This document shows, in pieces, positions 25,670-38,527 of a stretch of 64,000 nucleotides of DNA (position 1 is the stretch's first letter; each line of letters begins with the position of its first letter). A program made the position numbers and the translations under genes. The DNA is from Polytrichum commune (taxonomy: Eukaryota > Streptophyta > Polytrichopsida > Polytrichales > Polytrichaceae): contig OX485805.1 in assembly GCA_950295325.1 (NCBI GenBank), forward strand, positions 38,739,501 through 38,803,500, written 5' to 3'. Under the pieces are notes generated by a model. It ran no database searches and had not been told where the DNA came from. It was given only the letters and a program-made list of their open reading frames with translations.

Positions 25670-28600
25670 GATTCACACACGGAGCCAAAAGATGAATACG
25701 TCTCCCACTCTTGTATTATTGTTCATATATACAATGAATATGGTGTACTTTGATGATTGGATTGTTAATGTTGCATGGTCATAATACCATCTATCGGCGG
25801 TGATTGCTTGTAGATAATGCATGGATATCCTAACAACAAGTCTTCTTGAAAATGTAGAATCCCATCACTTGAGCTCCACCCCCATTTTTATACAATCAAT
25901 GTGGTAACATGTTAACAAGCTTCTCATGCACCTTTCATACACGTTGGCATCGTCTTCAACGTTGTTGGTGTTGTTGTATGTGTATTGTTTGATTGTTGCA
26001 ATCATGGCATGGTTGCATTGCTTATTTGCAATGGTATGTCTCGTATTTGTCAATAGAATCAAGGTCATCCATCTCGGTGTTAGAGCTCATCAAAGCCAAG
26101 CATAAGGAGCACATAAACAACTCCCAAATGTTAGAAGCCATATGGTCAACGCAACATCAAAATGGAAGTAGGTATTTGAGGATATTATACGCACATGATT
26201 TTGCATGACCAAGTGCAATGCAAAGGCTTGCAAATAGAAGTGGAACTCCTTGAATGGCTCATTGTCAAGATGTTGCATGATTGTTTCAATGGCATTGGAA
26301 ACGACATGTCTTATTGTGAATTATCTGCAAAGGAGCAAGAGATAATGCATTTGCTAGAGCAATATGCAAGGGAATTCTACCATGTCGTTTTAGCATTTGA
26401 ATAACAATGTGCCATGCACACAACTACTCGTGTAGGTGATCTCCAATCACCAATTGATGCGGTGTTTACACCTTCAAGATTGGGCACACCATCTATGCCA
26501 TGGTTTACACTTGAAGAGCCTCCACGTTGTCATATGTTGCATGAAAGCTCTCATCTACACCAACGTCATCCATGTCCAGTTCATATGCTCCACATGTTCT
26601 CATTGACACCAAATATTCTACAAACATGGATCATTTTGTGTATTGAACTAAAACATATGTACCATGAAATATACATGATAAATGAAGCATACCTCACCAT
26701 TGCTTTGCGTGATTAATGCTACAAAGCAAGATAGTAAGGATGTTATAAAACCCATTGATTCAATCAACAAGTTGCAACTTGCCAAGAAGGAAAATTATGT
26801 AGATGGTATAGGTCTAGCTCAATCTCATCATCTTGAGTACCTTGTCACCAAAAGCAAGGTGGCACAAAATCACAAACAAACCAATCATCCAAGCAGTGTC
26901 CAACCTCTCTTGAGCAATGTGCCATGCTTTTATCTATGACCGATCGCCAACAACATGAAAAACTTTATGCTTCGCAGCAACATGAAGCAACGACAATTTG
27001 TGTCGCCAACAAAAATGCTTCTAATTATGATGGCGGATGACTTCATACATTGTTCACATTGCAAACATTGGGAAAATTTCACATTTCATTTTTTTTCACC
27101 TAATTATTTTTGTACATGAGGATATATTTTTGGAAGATTCCAAAAACTAGATGAACAATTTGTCAAAATTTTCATTTCACTTAACCTATGGCTTAGTTGT
27201 CCAATTCATACCACTGTGTGATTCTGAGTCTTAATGTTTGATATTTGGCCACATGAACGGTTGATAAACATATGAAATTTTGTAGACTTCAAAGGAACCA
27301 CGTCCATATGGTTATATGTTTTGAAAACGTTATGGATCTTTGTCCCAATAAACATTGAAAACATGATGTTGTTTTGACCCAATTTAAGCAAAAAAAACCC
27401 CAAGTGCATTTAGGAGTCAAGGTGGCCAACATATATATGGCAAGCATGGTTGAGTTGTATTTGTTGGGTATCATGTCTTGGAGATGCCGTTCACACATAT
27501 TCTGCATTGTTGCGACAGACAATGGTGACTGGTGGACAAATGCACCACAATAATGGCATGTTGTGGACGCCACTTATCTCAATGGGTGTCTGGGTCGGCT
27601 ACCAACGCAATCAAGAAAGAGTGCTTTTAAAATAATTTTTTTGTATGCCCTTTTCACAATTCACGACAAGATTGATTTTTGGCCATAGGAATAGAAAGTT
27701 GGTGCTAGTTATAAGTTGAAGCTTTCTTTACAAATCGAGGCATTATTGAATACCACATGGTATTTCCTTCAACACCATCACAAGCATGGAGATTTCATCC
27801 ATCCAAAGTATATACTCGATATTTACTCTCAAATGAGATGAACTATAAATTCAATTAATTCCAAAATCTCGTCAATACATATGCATCATGAATCATGCCA
27901 AGCCACACAACACATTGTGGCACTTGTGGTGTTGATATGACATTGCTATACTAGATCCCTATATATATATGAATAAGAATCATATTGAAATACAATTTTG
28001 GAGTGTTTAGTGCAATAACATGAATTTGATTTATACTTTTTGGAAACCAAGGATTAGATCAAATATTTTGATATCTAAACTCATGTCTATAGATAGATAG
28101 ACTAGAAGAATGAGAGAGAGAGAGAGAGAGAGAACTTTGCGTTGGCATGAATGAGGGACGCTTTGCCTTTTATCATAGTTGCAAACTCATATGTAAACTT
28201 GAAGCATGTTTATGGAATACAAGTATGGGATAAGTGTTGCAATATGTAAAATTCAAGTATGTTTGCATGAAATTGCATGCACAATCATCGTCTACACCTC
28301 ATGAAGGCTTGCGTCACAAGAGATTTTTGGATGATTTGATATCTTCAAGATCATACTATGCTTATAGATTTCCACCAAATTCATAGTATATGTAGTTTCA
28401 ACCAATCAAATGAAGTTTCTTGTAACTCGTATTTAAGTAAACGAACATATTTTCAAATTTTGGACTTTTGGTTCACCTTCATTTTATGGGAAGATATGTG
28501 GATACTCTTCAATATATCCATAGTTCATGGGAGATATGTGAATCCCCGTTGTGCAAGGGGGGGTGGTTGGAGTTTTCATATCATGTATGAGCTAATGTGA

Positions 28601-30212
28601 GTGTAGGAAAGGGTATTATTTGAGGCATTAGTGTACATAGTATAAGGGAGATGTATTATATTTTTTGCCTACCTCTAGTGTGTACATTTAAAAAGGCCAT
28701 TAAGAATTTTGATCTAAAGGTAGATGTTCAAAAGGGGCTCTTGAGATTCAAAAGAAAATTGACATTACATGTGCTAGTTTCATCCAATTTCTCTTATTTC
28801 ATCTAGATGATGTGTTATAAGGTCATATTAATATGAGTTAAATTCTATAGATGAAAAAAGAAATGAAATGTCTTTATTGTTGGAAAGCGAATGTGGATCG
28901 AATGTGTAATAAAGGCCCGTTTATTTCACAATGTATATTTTGTTTACATAGTGTAGGCATTTATCATTAAAATGAATTTTGTTATTATAAATACACGAGT
29001 CCATTTTCTAGCCCACAATTAGTACGTCTACATTTGTTTTCTCTATAAATATCATATATACATGGGGTATCATTATAGAGTCACCCACGCATGTCATTTA
29101 GGTTCCCAACGAAGAGTCCACCCCCTAGGTGTGAATCCTTGGTAATTTTTCGCATGTTGCGATACATAAGTATGACGCTAACTAATCAATATTGCTTCGA
29201 CAATGAAAGGATCACTTCAACATTGCTTTAGTACAATGCTAATACACCGAGAGACACACAACTTATTGGATTGCAAGATCCCTAGGAAGGTTTGCGACCT
29301 CTTAAAAAAGATTGGGGCCAACTTTGGTAACCTCCCACACAATTTGGAAGGAAGTTACCACATGCACCGTTCCATGGATGAAGACTAACCATGTATAGAT
29401 ATATAGATATAGATATATAACCCTAACCCTAAATCCTAAACACACACAAATATATATATATAAAAGAGGGAGGAGTATGTGTGGGACATGCAATGAGGTG
29501 CAATCCTCTAACAACCTTGGTGAGCTCAAAATATGATGGTCTTCTCCATTGAAGACAATAGTCATAGAGTTTGGAGTGATACGTATATGCGGGTATGGCC
29601 CATGGATTTCACATAACGAAATTTGTTGGGTTTAGAAGTGCATACAATCAAGCGGCACTTGAGGCCGATTTGATCCAAAGTTGATGCGTCAACGAGGTGC
29701 TTTGTATTGTTAATTTGCCTCCCCTTCTTTAGAAATTGTCCCCCCCCCCCCTTGTCCCAAAGCTACTGACATGGATGGCTCCCAATCTAGGGAGCTAGAG
29801 TAGATGACATGGATCCTTATGGGTATTAAGAATTTATTTTTGTATTTTCCAATATATATATATATATGCTATTTTTCTTATGATTTATTGATGAATAATG
29901 GAAACATTTTTTCAATATTTTCATAATCATATATAAATAGTCTACTGGAAGATCCCACAATACAATTCAGCATAGTGTAATTGTAAATTGGGCATTGGTC
30001 TAGTTTTTTTTAAATGTAAATATTGTTTCTGTCAAAAAAGTGGGATTTGTGACTATAATCAAGTAAATTACTTTGAAACCTATTATAGAAGGTACAACAA
30101 GTGTATTCCATGGGTAATGATGTGATTCATTGACAATGCCTTGTATGTTCTCTTTTTCAATTAAATCTCAAGCGAACCTTAGAAAATGTATTACCCCTCG
30201 GCTGATCATAGT
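25670..30212. other. Intergenic DNA, no recognised gene
   Basis: Short open frames occur at 25,993-26,939 and near 27,289-27,635, but they show no motif I can assign and are interrupted by stops. Their spacing suggests decayed mobile-element coding DNA, which is a guess. Simple repeats are present: (GA)n at 28,112-28,133, TATAGA/TATA repeats with two CCCTAA units near 29,395-29,440, and a C run near 29,741-29,752. Confidence 0.45.
28112..28133. repeat. (GA)n microsatellite
   Basis: About eleven uninterrupted GA units, read directly from the sequence. Confidence 0.95.
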
Positions 30213-30474
30213 CAGTGTCCCGGGAGGAGTTTTTGGACATAATTGGTCAATGTCCTAGTGCTTTCAAGTCCAACTAGTTACATGTTGACGGCTTCCGGAT
30301 TTTCTTTTATTGATTTAAGAGTATATTCTATAGATTCTTCTTAAAATGATCGGTAAATTGTCCTCAAGTCTTGAACTTCAATTGGTTATTTTACAAACTT
30401 AACAAGTTATTTTACAAACTCAACCAATTCATCGGTCATAGGCATGTTCCAAAGTTCAATCTGGTTGAGTTTGA
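30213..30474 (+). repeat. Dispersed repeat R, copy 1
   Basis: This copy starts TGTCCCGGGAGGAG. It contains landmarks shared with the copies at 46.05, 46.67 and 48.34 kb: TTCCAAGTCCAAC-like, ATATTCTATAGATTC, AAAATGATCGGTAA, and CTCAACCAATTCAT. It runs into the MITE at 30,475. The class is unknown; it could be part of an LTR or a SINE. Confidence 0.65.
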
Positions 30475-31536
30475 GGGTCACTTTCACACACGAGCCAAGA
30501 GCCATGACCATGGAATTGTGAGAGCCCAGAAGAAAGTGTCCAAAGGGCGTCCCAACACACTTCCAAAATCATGTAGTGTGAAGTCATATGTGACCGGGCC
30601 TTCAACCAAATGCTATTTCAATGAATTTATATTAATGTAGGTCTTTATGCATGATAAATTAGGGTCACTTCACACATGAGCCAAGAGCCGTGACCTTGTA
30701 ATGGTGAGGACCCTTGACTCTCATCCAAAGGCCGTACCATGGGTGTTGGGAAAGCTGTTTTATGTAGTCACGGGCCCTCAAGCATAGTGTGAAGTGAGAA
30801 TGGACCATGTTGCGGGACCATTGGATATTTTGTCGGCGGAAAAAGAGGGGAGGATTTGGTTTAATATGATATGTCTGAAACTTTATCAATTCAAGAGAAT
30901 AACTTGGTGGTGTTTGTGTATCCTGGAATATGCCTTGGAATCTATCTTGAAATATGTCATGCTGGAAAAAATATTTAAAAAAAAGAAGTCATGGTCTCCC
31001 GGAATTTTCGTCGGGCCCATCTCTTAGAGGTGGGCCTGACGCAAATTCCGGTAGACCATGCACCCTTATCCACAACCTGCCATGTAGGACTCCATGTAGA
31101 CTTTTCATCCACAAACTTTTCTTTGGACCTTTAGGCCGTCACCTCCTAGTGTGAAGAGAACTTGGACAGTCTCCGCCTTTTCGACCAATGAGAGCTCTTA
31201 CATTGTCATGGTTAGGGGCCTTTAGCCTTGTGTGTGAAGTGGCCCCTAGACTAAATCAATGGTTGTGAACGTTTGGAATGCCATGGCCTCCGAGTTTTGT
31301 GTTAGGCCTTCCTCCGAGAGATGGTTTCGAAAATAGTATAAGTGACCATGAAACATGATCCATTTGATGCCATGTAGGAATCCATGCAGGCTTTACATCC
31401 ATCTTGCATTCACATAACTCCATTGGTCCCTCAAGCGTAGTGTGAAGCGAACTTGGACCGGCTCCTCCTTTTCCACCAATGAGAGTGCTTGAAGTGCAAT
31501 GGTCATGGTCTCTCAGTCTCGTGTGCGAAGTGGCCC
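30475..31536. mobile_element. GGGCC-family MITE with a second MITE nested inside
   Basis: The outer element begins GGGTCACTTTCACACACGAG and ends GTGCGAAGTGGCCC. Perfect TGA duplications flank it at 30472-30474 and 31537-31539. Its interior matches, in opposite orientation, the copies at 35,120 and 46,943, apart from a related element inserted at about 30,662-31,245. There is no coding sequence. Confidence 0.82.
30662..31245. mobile_element. Nested MITE, second subfamily
   Basis: This 584-bp element begins GGGTCACTTCACACATGAGC and ends GTGTGTGAAGTGGCCC. It sits within the centre of the outer MITE, in a segment that is continuous in the copies at 35.1 and 46.9 kb. The flanks are TTA and CTA, a one-base mismatch from a 3-bp duplication. 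Its interior (GCAAATTCCGGTAGACCATG) matches the element at 35,632 rather than the outer one, defining a second subfamily. Confidence 0.75.
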
Positions 31537-31539
31537 TGA

Positions 31540-31632
31540 GAACTAGCTGGTTGAAGTGCAAGACTTCAGGACTCTTACCAATCATTTAAGATGTTCTATA
31601 GAATCTATAGAACACTCTTACATTAACCCAAC
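31540..31632 (-). repeat. Dispersed repeat R, inverted partial copy
   Basis: On the minus strand this segment reads TTCTATAGATTCTATAGAAC, then AATGATTGGTAA, then GAAGTCTTGCACTTCAACC. These match the centre of repeat R copy 1. Copies in opposite orientation therefore flank the compound MITE. Confidence 0.55.
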
Positions 31633-32353
31633 AAAAGAAAAAGAAAAAAGAAAAAGAAAAAAGTGAAAGATCCGAACATGTACATAAGCCGTTGGATTTG
31701 GGAAGACTAGGATTTTGACCAATTATGCCCCAATAAATCTACCCGGACACTGTTTTCCTTGATAAAAAGCAACCTCGAAGTCTGAAACAAAGTATTTTGT
31801 CCTACCAATCTACCAGTAGGTCAATCATTGCCAATAAAGAGTGCATGTTTTTTTAATCATATTCACATAGTCAACCCAAAAATCACATGAAAATAATCTC
31901 TCTTTATCGAGTGCGATTCCCAATTATTTCGACAGTCAAAGTAGTATTCAAGATTTGGAAGAAAAAAAAAGGAAAAATAACAACACAGCTGCCTCCATTA
32001 GCATTTGAAGCCTCTGCGAGCGATTGTCAAATACGAAATCCTATTCAATTATCGAGATAAGAATGGAGGTGCTTTGATTCCGCATTCAAATAAAGCATAA
32101 CTTAGACCTCTCATTATGTATCCAAACTAGTTTGAGCCAATACCATTCCAACCCCTTGCATCCATGCACATGAACCAATGTCTTGGGTTATCTTTGCTTT
32201 ATGTTGCTCAACATGTTGTCATTGACGGTCAACCATTTTCAAACTTTGGAACAACATTTGCATGTGATATAGGTTTGTCAACCGCTATTATATGGGCATC
32301 TTTGCCCTTAGATTTTGATTGCAATATAACAATGCCATGGTGCAAGGAGTTGC
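31633..32353. other. Intergenic DNA with an (AAAAAG)n tract
   Basis: No gene is recognised. A purine tract of AAAAAG units lies just after 31,633. A 70-residue open frame near 32,164-32,376 precedes the Tc1-like sequence, but it has no motif I can assign. Confidence 0.45.
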
Positions 32354-32937
32354 TTGGTGTCTCGTATGGTGACTAAGGTAAATCGATTTCAATTTGATGG
32401 TTGCGCTTGGTGGTGGGTGAGGGATGGAGAATCTCAATTACAAGCTCATCATGTGAGTCAAACATTAAACATGGAGGTGGTGCAATTTTGTGTGGGGTTG
32501 TATGACTTCTTGTGGCATGGGTTACATGTGCAAGATAGAGAAGAAGACGTCACAAGCTATGCATCTTAACATTCTTCAAAATGGGGTCAAGAAGACAATT
32601 GAATGGTACTATCTCAACCCTTCTCATATCATATGTTTGCATGATAATAATCCTAAACATACTGCAAATTAGTCAAGCAATGGTTGTCAATGCAAAATTT
32701 TGCTATACTTACTTGGCCTCCTGAACCACCTAACCTTAATCCAATTGAGCATGTGTAGGCATTTGTCCAACATAAATCAAATGAGTATCCAACACCAACC
32801 AAAGGAATGCTTCAATTGTGGGAGCATGTGCTTCTTTCCATTCCACCACTCATGAGCAATGTCAAAAATTCTATCATAGCATGCCCAATCGTATCCAAGT
32901 TGTTTTAGCATCTAAAGGAGGGTGGACGAATTGTTGA
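32354..32937 (+). pseudogene. Degenerate Tc1-like (DD34E) transposase, C-terminal two thirds
   Basis: The sequence reads as a decayed Tc1/mariner transposase across several frames. A VNRFQFDG segment is followed by WVRDGESQLQAHHVSQ, then HGGG-like residues, WGCMTSCGMGYMCKIE, and HLNILQNGVKKTIEWYYLNP. Next come the catalytic block HDNNPKHTA, then QWLSMQNFAILTWPPEPP, NLNPIEHVW, YPTPTKGMLQLWEHV, and the C-terminal signature VVLASKGGWTNC before a TGA. Allowing for one single-base frame change, 34 residues separate the second Asp from the Glu, which is the DD34E spacing of Tc1 rather than the DD39D usual for plant mariner elements. The first catalytic Asp is not visible (the SDETK position reads MVTK), and the N-terminal DNA-binding part was not found. 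Ends and target duplications were not located. Confidence 0.82.
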
Positions 32938-35116
32938 TCTATAGGTAGACGTAGGTTACAAATCGAGTCAATATACATAGTTCTCTTCAAATCATTGTTT
33001 TTTCATGTGTAGTTTTACCATAGACATGAGACGTTGAAAATGATGTACTAGAATATGATTATTAACTTACATAAGCGAAAGTTGGTATATTCATATTTTG
33101 ATTTGTCTGGCATTCTGTGTGAAAATTGATGTAGTGAGTCATTGACTTAGTTTTGAGAGTTAGTGTATGCCAAACTGGAACCTTTGTCATTGCGCCCAAG
33201 TTGGCACTATAGTTGGGACTTGACACTACATTTGGGACCCATGACCAACACTTGCCATTTGAAATGGAAAAGTGTTTGTTGTGATTCAATATGGAAATAT
33301 AGTCATACATTTTATGTTCCAACAACGTTGCTTATCGACTCTCCCCTCACATGCCCCTCGCATGTGAGGTGGAATGCAATTATTTACAGTGATTCTTTAT
33401 TTGGAGATGTTCATCGAAGTAGAAGGGTCTTAAATGATCACATTTTAATGATCAAATTACTTCTCCATCGGGTATTAAACATGTGAATGATATGAGATGA
33501 TCAGCGAGATTAAATGGCCTGGGGCCTTAGACACTTTCCTTGTATATTTTGGAGCTTAATAGTTGAGTGAATTATTCATGAATGTGGACTAGAAATATTG
33601 TGGCTTGTTATAGAATGTTAAGACTATAGTATTACAGCATCACAAAATGATACTATATATTTGTCAACAAATTGATTAAATACTATTGATGAAGTAAAAT
33701 GAGAGAATATTCCACACTAATTATGTACTCTAAGTTAACCATTGTGGGCCACACATTTCAATCGTCTTGATGAATATCTAATGTGGGTATACATGATCAA
33801 TGTGATCCACGAAGGGTTTGTTCCATGTAGGCCTCCCTCCCCCTAGATTCTAGATAATAGTGGGTTGGAGGTGTTCTCATGTAGATAAGCACAAGCCGCC
33901 AACCAACCACATTTGGGTGGCCTATTGGAATGTGGAGGTCCGTGGACATGGGCCACTAGATTTCATGTGCAAATTAAAGCACTTTTTAACTTACAAGTGC
34001 CGGTCACCAACGGGTCAAAGACCTAGAAGTCCATCCTAGGTAACCTGGAGGAGGCCCAGAAGATGAGAGTGACTAGTTGGCACATACGAGCCTTACCCCA
34101 TTAGGTTCCATCTATATTTGGGCAAGTTTGTCCTTATTACCACTAGAATCTTGTGGGCAAGTAGATTACATGGGAACTCACCCTAAATCCATATGTAATG
34201 ATCAGTGTTAGAGTCTCACAATCAACGTGCCTTGTACTAATAACCACAAGTAATGAAATACTCACTGAGTGGTCTTGACATGTTTCACACCGATTGAAGC
34301 GAAGATTGCAGAATATGTATGAAGAGGTTGTTCGTGGTTCGTTTCTCCACATTACCAACGTAAATAAGCATTTTCAGATGTGTCAAATTGGGGTTTCAGT
34401 TCACAACACCTACCACAGGAAGAGTAAAAACATAACCCTCCCAATTTTGTTGTTAATCCATTTCAACCGAGTCCCATTAGACTAAACGGAGGATTTAACC
34501 CCTAAAATAAAGAAAATACGATGGCTTGATAAAGAAACAATCATATATGCAATGTTTCTTTGCGTTTTCACCCTCCCTCTTTGGTAAGTGGCACAAAACA
34601 TCACCTTCCAAAATGAAATATGCTCAGCATGGCTACATACTTGTCATTACAACATGCCGATCATGCTAAAACATGACAAGTTGTATCCAATGTTTTAGAA
34701 TCATCATCTATCATATAAATAATGTATTGAGAGCATCATGATGATACTACCCAAGTGTCATTTATTTAGGTTTGACTTATTCAAAACGCATGCAATGGAA
34801 GTTAGTGGCCATGTCGTTGTATTTGTTGCATTGCTTGTATGGCTTGCCACCTGACACAGTCAGAGTAAGGCCAACCGTTTTGTTATTTTTATTTTTTAAA
34901 TCTTATTTATTTATTTTTATGTTTGTGTTTTTATGGTCTCTGGCTTGCAAAGGCTTCACTTTACACAAGTAGTAAGTCGGCAACGTCCATTTCAACTTTC
35001 ATTGTGCTTCTGCTTTGTATTCATTTAGTAATGCATTCTTCAGTAATCAAGGGAAATAAATATGGATATAGGAAAAGGAGTGCCTAACCCACCTGCAGTG
35101 CTCAAGCTTTTCTTTC
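32938..35116. other. Intergenic DNA, no gene
   Basis: I see no coding sequence with family similarity. Short frames such as those at 33,163-33,486 and 34,772-34,972 carry no recognisable motif. Confidence 0.5.
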
Positions 35117-35119
35117 TAA

Positions 35120-35619
35120 GGGCCACTTCACACACGAGACTGAGAGCCCGTGACCATTACACTTCAAGCCCTCTCTCATTGGTGGAAAAGGCGGAGCTGG
35201 TCCAAGTTCGCTTCACACTATGCTTGAGGGACCAACGGAGTATGTGAATGCAAGATGGATATAAAGTCTACATGGAATCCTACGTGGCATCAAATGGATC
35301 ATGTTTCATGGTCACTTGGATTATCTTCAAAAACCACCTCTTGGAGGTAGGCCTAACACAAAATCATGAGACCATGGCACTCCGAATGCTCACAACTGTT
35401 GATTTATTCTATTTTATTATGTGTGAGGACATGCATGAATAGAAATTCATTGAAATAGCATTTGGTTGAGAGCCCAGTCACATATGACTTCACACTGCAC
35501 TTGAAGATCCGTGACTATGCTACATGATCTTGGAGGTGTCTTGGACGGCCTTTGGACACTTTCTTTTGGGCTCTCACAATTTCATGGTCACAGCTCTTGG
35601 CTTGTGTGTGAATTGGCCC
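35120..35619. mobile_element. GGGCC-family MITE, full-length 500-bp copy
   Basis: It begins GGGCCACTTCACACACGAGA and ends TGTGTGAATTGGCCC. Perfect TAA duplications lie at 35117-35119 and 35620-35622. This is the cleanest uninterrupted member in the window, inserted in the opposite orientation to the outer copy at 30.5 kb. It is non-coding; the 61- and 64-residue frames inside it are incidental. Confidence 0.88.
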
Positions 35620-35631
35620 TAACTTAACTTA

Positions 35632-35971
35632 GGGGCCACTTCACATACAAGACTGAAGGCCCGTGACAAATTGCATTCTAAAATCTCTCATTGGTTGAAA
35701 AGATCGAGATTGTCTAAGCTCACTTCACACTACAAGGTGAAGGTCGAAGGGTTCAAATAGATTATCATAGATGAAAAGTTTACATGGACTCCTACATGGC
35801 AGACTATTGATTATATTTCATGGTTGGCCATAATTTGTGTGAAACCCACCTCCAAGAGATAGGTTTGATGCAAATTCCGGCAGATCATGTCAATGGCACG
35901 ACTTCTGAATGAGAATCAAGAGTCCTCACAACTACATGGTCATGACCCTTGGCTCGTGTGTGAAGTGGCCT
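35632..35971. mobile_element. GGGCC-family MITE, second subfamily, 340 bp
   Basis: It begins GGGGCCACTTCACATACAAG and ends CGTGTGTGAAGTGGCCT, with TTA at both flanks (35629-35631 and 35972-35974). The interior shares GCAAATTCCGGCAGATCATG with the nested element at 30.7 kb, in inverse orientation. It lies only 12 bp from the previous MITE. Confidence 0.78.
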
Positions 35972-35974
35972 TTA

Positions 35975-38527
35975 ATTGTTGGCTTTTCTTGTCAAAAAGC
36001 ATTTCACCTACTTCCTTTAAGACCACTTCCTTCTTTTGAAAGTGGTGTCTATTCAAAATTCATTGAGGAAAGGCCCAACGTAGACATAAGGTGATTGACC
36101 CATAACTAACAACGAGCTATAATAAATCATGACATATTGGTGACATATATGAGTGGCATATGAATCTAGAAGCACATATCCAAAAGAAAATCATTTGAAG
36201 ACATCACTTTGAGTATTCATAAGGTATTTGGTTGGCACGTGGCATTGTACGATGTTTACAACGCCCCCCCTCCCAATCACATACACACACATTTGTAAAT
36301 GTTTTAAATTATAACAACAACAACAACAACAACCTATCAATGAGGGCAAGGGGCAACGAGGGATATGGAAGCTAGAGACGAGTGTAAGTTTTTTGGGGTA
36401 GGAGTAATGTTAGGTTACATGCGCATTCTTTGAACAATCATGTTCATTGAATCAATCTAAAGGCAATCGGGCCTCGGGAGTCAAGATTGTCAAATTGGTA
36501 TCAAAATTGCAATAAAGATTTAATTTAGTGTGGTTCACACTATTCATTATCGACCCATGTATATTATCTTGTGATCACTAGGTGGTAATGAGAAAGGATG
36601 TCATATGACACTTGGTGCTACGTGCAAACAAGTCATGAAGACCACTATAATTACACACCAATTCTAATCACAAGCTAGATAAAAAGTTCAGTATATTCAT
36701 TGCATGTTTATTTACATTTAAATGTAGATCTAATGGTGAGCATGGGAGGCCATAACTTACCACTTGCAATGCGAAGATGAACTCTCCACATGCGGGTATC
36801 CAACTTCCCACATCAACCATTCCATGCATCCATGACACATGACCCATGACCCATGATCCACCACCTTTTATTTATTTATTTATTTGATGTCTAGACTAAT
36901 CCCAGTCCATGGTTCCTACTACGTGCAAAAACATAACTAACATAACCCATGAATGGGTGTAAATGACTTGTTGAGGAAATGAACATGTAAGTATAGAATG
37001 CGTAAATTATGTGTATGACAAGGTACTTTGCATTCATGCATGATGTATTATAAATCCACTTGTTAACTTAATTAATTATTTTAATAGTGGTGCGGGCCAC
37101 ATGTAAACCCTATGCAAAGTAAATGTCAGTTACGAAACGGAAAGAAGGTAAGTAGGCAGCGGAACTGGAAGGAAGAGCAGTGTCCGAAACGGAAAAGAAA
37201 ATTTGGAAACGGAAAAGAAAAATGGAAACGGAAAGAAAAACGTGGGGGACGACAAAGTGGCAGCGGCAGAAAGAAAGTGAGACAGGGAAGGAGAGAAAAG
37301 AGGAAAAAACAAATGAAAAGTGAGTCGCCGGGAACGCTTTGTGGAAGCCCGCGTTGCTGGTCGCGGCTGTTCTCCCCTGTTTCGCTGCTCTTCCCTCCCT
37401 CCATCGCCCATCGCCATCGCCAACCAAAAGTCCAAACAAACCTCCCTGCTCTGTTCGACCTGTGCTTGTTCCCGTTCTCGTTGCGCCGTGCTGTGTGACG
37501 GCGTTCCTCGGCGCGGAGTCACCCGTACGTCGGCGAGCCACTTGCGGCCCGTTCCTCGTGCTTCAGGAGCGCATTTGAAGCCACGATTTGTTGGCCGTTT
37601 TGGGGCACGTTTTGGCAGTGTCCCATCGTCCGTGCTAACTAATTATTTTTTTCCGCGATCCCGGAGTATGGCAGGGTTGGTCGGGTCGGGTGTGTCCTTC
37701 TGTCTGTGATCTGCCTGCCCTCAGCAGCTCGTGATTGAAGGAAGGAAGGAATGGAATATTGCTGATGAGCAGCTTGGAGAGGAGAGCGTCTGGGCTGCTT
37801 TGAGGTCGGGGAGAGAGGGAGAGAGAGAGAGAGAGAGAGGGAGTTCCATTTCATTGTGGAGGTGAAATAATGGTGTTGTGGAGGATGAGGATGATGATGG
37901 AGTAGGAAGTTTGCAGTCTTCCAAATTTGTGGTTACTGGCAGTTTGTGGCCTCGCGGTCTTGTGAGGGGACGGAATGTATCCTTAGGTGTGAAATAAGGC
38001 CTGTGGGTACTTACAAGCCGACGTGTGACCGTCACAGTGTTTGGTTGGAGATCCGAGTTTTCTTCCGAGTTGCGACTCTTGGTGTTTGTACATTTGTTCC
38101 GAAGCATTACGGTGGTGGATTATTTGTAGAATAAGAGTGCCAGGTGGAGGTCAGAATCACGAGGCGAAATTCACCAGGTTGTTTCTAAGAAATCGGCCTC
38201 GGTGTTCGGTTGAGGAGATTCTTGCTAATGGCCTGGACGAGATGTAGTGATGGTGGCTCTTGTTGATTTTCCGTGGAATTTTTCCTTATGCGGTGGAACT
38301 AAAGGGGGCAAATGTGTAGTTTCTTTTCAAAATCATCGAATCCCTGATATCAGAATTACCTAATTTGAGCTCAAGCTGCATAAGGCAAATTGAATCGCTA
38401 CAACCATGTACGATGGAATTGATTTCGCATTCCACTTATGAACGTTTTCATCCGGCAGTTCAACTCGTAGCGTTCTCAGGGTCTAATTACCCTGAGCTTG
38501 GGAGTGCAACTTCCTCCTGACATTGAG
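35975..38527 (+). promoter_or_regulatory. Intergenic DNA, then promoter/5' leader region of the transporter gene
   Basis: The left part, to about 37,000, is AT-rich with (AAC)n at about 36,313-36,333 and TTTA repeats near 36,867-36,885. From about 37,110 the composition changes. A purine-rich tract of GGAAACGGAAA-type units runs to about 37,320, then GC-richer CpG-containing DNA, then a (GA)n tract at about 37,812-37,838, a common feature of plant 5' leaders. The coding start lies at 38,528. I did not identify a TATA box or transcription start. The many overlapping open frames at 37.1-37.9 kb reflect composition. Confidence 0.45.

Noticed and set aside
26000-27640. A decayed transposase or host gene
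   Set aside because: Several short frames are present, but I could not recognise any catalytic or structural motif on either strand.
29420-29445. Interstitial telomere tract
   Set aside because: Only two CCCTAA units plus variants are present (and two TTTAGGG units near 45,012), too few to indicate a telomeric fusion or healing event.
36313-36333. (AAC)n tract as part of a CRISPR-like or structured array
   Set aside because: It is a simple trinucleotide microsatellite, and the DNA is eukaryotic.
37110-37855. Overlapping open frames of 90-143 residues on both strands
   Set aside because: They lie in a purine-rich and then GC-rich leader where stops are rare in every frame. None has a domain or conserved motif.
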